From NCBI RefSeq assembly GCF_016598475.1, contig NZ_JAEMUX010000068.1, positions 1 to 48,759 of the forward strand: 48,759 nt of DNA. Reading direction: 5' to 3'. Positions 48,033-48,759 of this stretch are shown here, piece after piece. This DNA comes from Streptomyces adelaidensis (lineage in GTDB: Bacteria; Actinomycetota; Actinomycetes; Streptomycetales; Streptomycetaceae). Positions within the stretch are counted from its first letter, which is position 1. Every line of letters begins with the position of its first letter. Made by a program: the position numbers and the translations under genes. The notes under the pieces are model-generated. The model saw only the letters and a list, made by a program, of their open reading frames with translations, was not told the origin of the DNA and did not search any database.

Positions 48033-48746
48033 TCAGGGGGTGGGGGCGCTGTGGTTGGCGGGCTGCGGGTCGTTCGTGGCTTGTCGCGCAGTTCCCCGCG
48101 CCCCTGGACGGCGGCTGCCGTTCCCGCCTCTCAGGAAGCGAACCAGTATGAACGCCAGTACCGCCACGCCTGCCGCGCCCAGCACGATCTTGGAGTAGGT
48201 CGAGACGATCGTCGTCACCTCGGTCCAGTTGGCGCCCAGGGAGTAGCCGGCCAGGACGAAGGCCGTGTTCCAGAGGGCGCTGCCCAGGGTGGTGAGGAGG
48301 GTGAAGACGGGCAGGAGCATGCGTTCCACGCCGGCCGGTACGGAGATCAGGCTGCGGAAGACCGGGATCATGCGGCCGAAGAAGACGGCCTTGGTGCCGT
48401 GCCTGAGGAACCAGGCCTCCGTCTTCTCGATGTCGGAGATCCTGACCAGGGGCAGCCGGGCGGCGAGGGCGACGGTGCGGTCCCGGCCGAGGAGGGCACC
48501 GACGCCGTAGAGAGCGAGGGCGCCGATCACTGAGCCGGCGGTGGTCCACAGCAGGGCGGCCGCCAGGCCCAGCTGACCGGTGCTCGCGGCGAAGCCGGTG
48601 AGGGGGAGGACGACCTCGCTGGGGATCGGCGGGAAGAGGTTCTCCAGCGCGACGGCCAGACCCGCTCCCGGCGCCCCCAGAAGGTGCATCAGACCGATGA
48701 TCCACAGGGGGGCGCCGCTCATCGACTCCGCTTGCATGGCTGTCAT
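48033..48746 (-). CDS. DedA family membrane protein
   Basis: A 237-aa integral membrane protein with the DedA/SNARE-associated (VTT) fold: ALENLFPPIPSEVVLPLTGF (about 34-53), the amphipathic FFGRMIPVFRSLISVPAGVERM (about 122-143), and further helices near 10-30, 58-80, 148-172 and 182-202. DedA proteins flip lipid carriers or support membrane homeostasis. ATG 48746 has no ribosome-binding site; TAGCGT ends 6 nt upstream (48753-48758), consistent with a leaderless message, and the -35 is outside the window. The last 25 residues (GARGTARQATNDPQPAN...) are encoded by a dispersed repeat and are not expected in the family. Confidence 0.93.
   Translation of the reverse strand: MTAMQAESMSGAPLWIIGLMHLLGAPGAGLAVALENLFPPIPSEVVLPLTGFAASTGQLGLAAALLWTTAGSVIGALALYGVGALLGRDRTVALAARLPLVRISDIEKTEAWFLRHGTKAVFFGRMIPVFRSLISVPAGVERMLLPVFTLLTTLGSALWNTAFVLAGYSLGANWTEVTTIVSTYSKIVLGAAGVAVLAFILVRFLRGGNGSRRPGARGTARQATNDPQPANHSAPTP
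48060..48107 (-). repeat. dispersed intergenic repeat, copy E (reverse), forming the dedA 3' end
   Basis: The reverse complement reads CCAGGGGCGCGGGGAACTGC then GCGACAAGCCACGAACGAC. It is the same element as copies A and C for its first 26 bases and then a different tail. It encodes about residues 213-228 of the DedA protein as PGARGTARQATNDPQP. Confidence 0.8.
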
Positions 48747-48759
48747 GCCGGCACGCTAG

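Noticed and set aside
1..48759. CRISPR arrays, rRNA or tRNA genes, complete insertion sequences
   Set aside because: No regularly spaced repeat-spacer pattern, no RNA gene structure and no transposase frame were recognised. Tandem repeats present have no spacers.

Overview
This is a chromosomal segment of a high-GC actinomycete, almost certainly a Streptomyces. Support: codon third positions are nearly all G or C, GTG starts are common, and a fasR-fabD-fabH-acpP-fabF locus is followed by a DUF3145 gene. There is also a homodimeric-type aceE next to a DUF3052 gene, TerD paralogs, and short dispersed repeats of a kind typical of Streptomyces intergenic regions. No species is claimed.

Layout. 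(1) 1-5.2 kb: a TetR regulator cut by the window edge, a PA14-containing GH3 glycosidase, galM and a secreted SGNH lipoprotein. (2) 5.5-11.2 kb: DUF3145 and the type II fatty-acid synthase operon with its activator FasR. A 27-bp inverted repeat before fabD is the likely FasR site, and hairpins flank acpP. (3) 11.3-13.9 kb: a pirin and a membrane Ser/Thr kinase. (4) About 14.2-25.2 kb: an inserted defence island with hsdR, abiEi, abiEii, hsdM and hsdS on one strand, then radC, a GmrSD-like DUF262 gene, a DUF397 gene and an XRE regulator on the other, and an HATPase gene. It is bracketed by an intact serine-hydrolase gene (right) and a truncated copy of that gene's 3' end (left). (5) 26-34.4 kb: GNAT, MerR plus aldo/keto reductase, DUF4429/SHOCT, DUF1023 hydrolase, a TetR/MFS efflux pair, a small membrane protein and a K+ channel-like protein. 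(6) 34.5-38.8 kb: aceE, DUF3052, peroxiredoxin. (7) 38.9-48.0 kb: a ter stress locus with two TerDs, a DUF475/TerC-like membrane protein, two further TerD-superfamily proteins, and the ter-linked biosynthetic module (CitE-like lyase, two phosphoribosyltransferase modules, HAD). A DedA gene closes the window.

Most notable points. AbiE, a type IV toxin-antitoxin pair, sits inside a type I R-M operon, and its own operator/promoter would also drive hsdM and hsdS. In the ter biosynthetic module the PRTase/TRSP and StiP/PELOTA proteins, as I know them separate genes, are joined in one reading frame through a 12-bp tandem repeat. At least eight genes look leaderless (a TANNNT -10 box six or seven bases before the start codon), several with palindromes over the promoter. 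Dispersed repeats have entered gene 3' ends and, in one case, the N-terminal coding part of a membrane protein.

Protein assignments come from reading motifs and family resemblance by eye; no database search was run.
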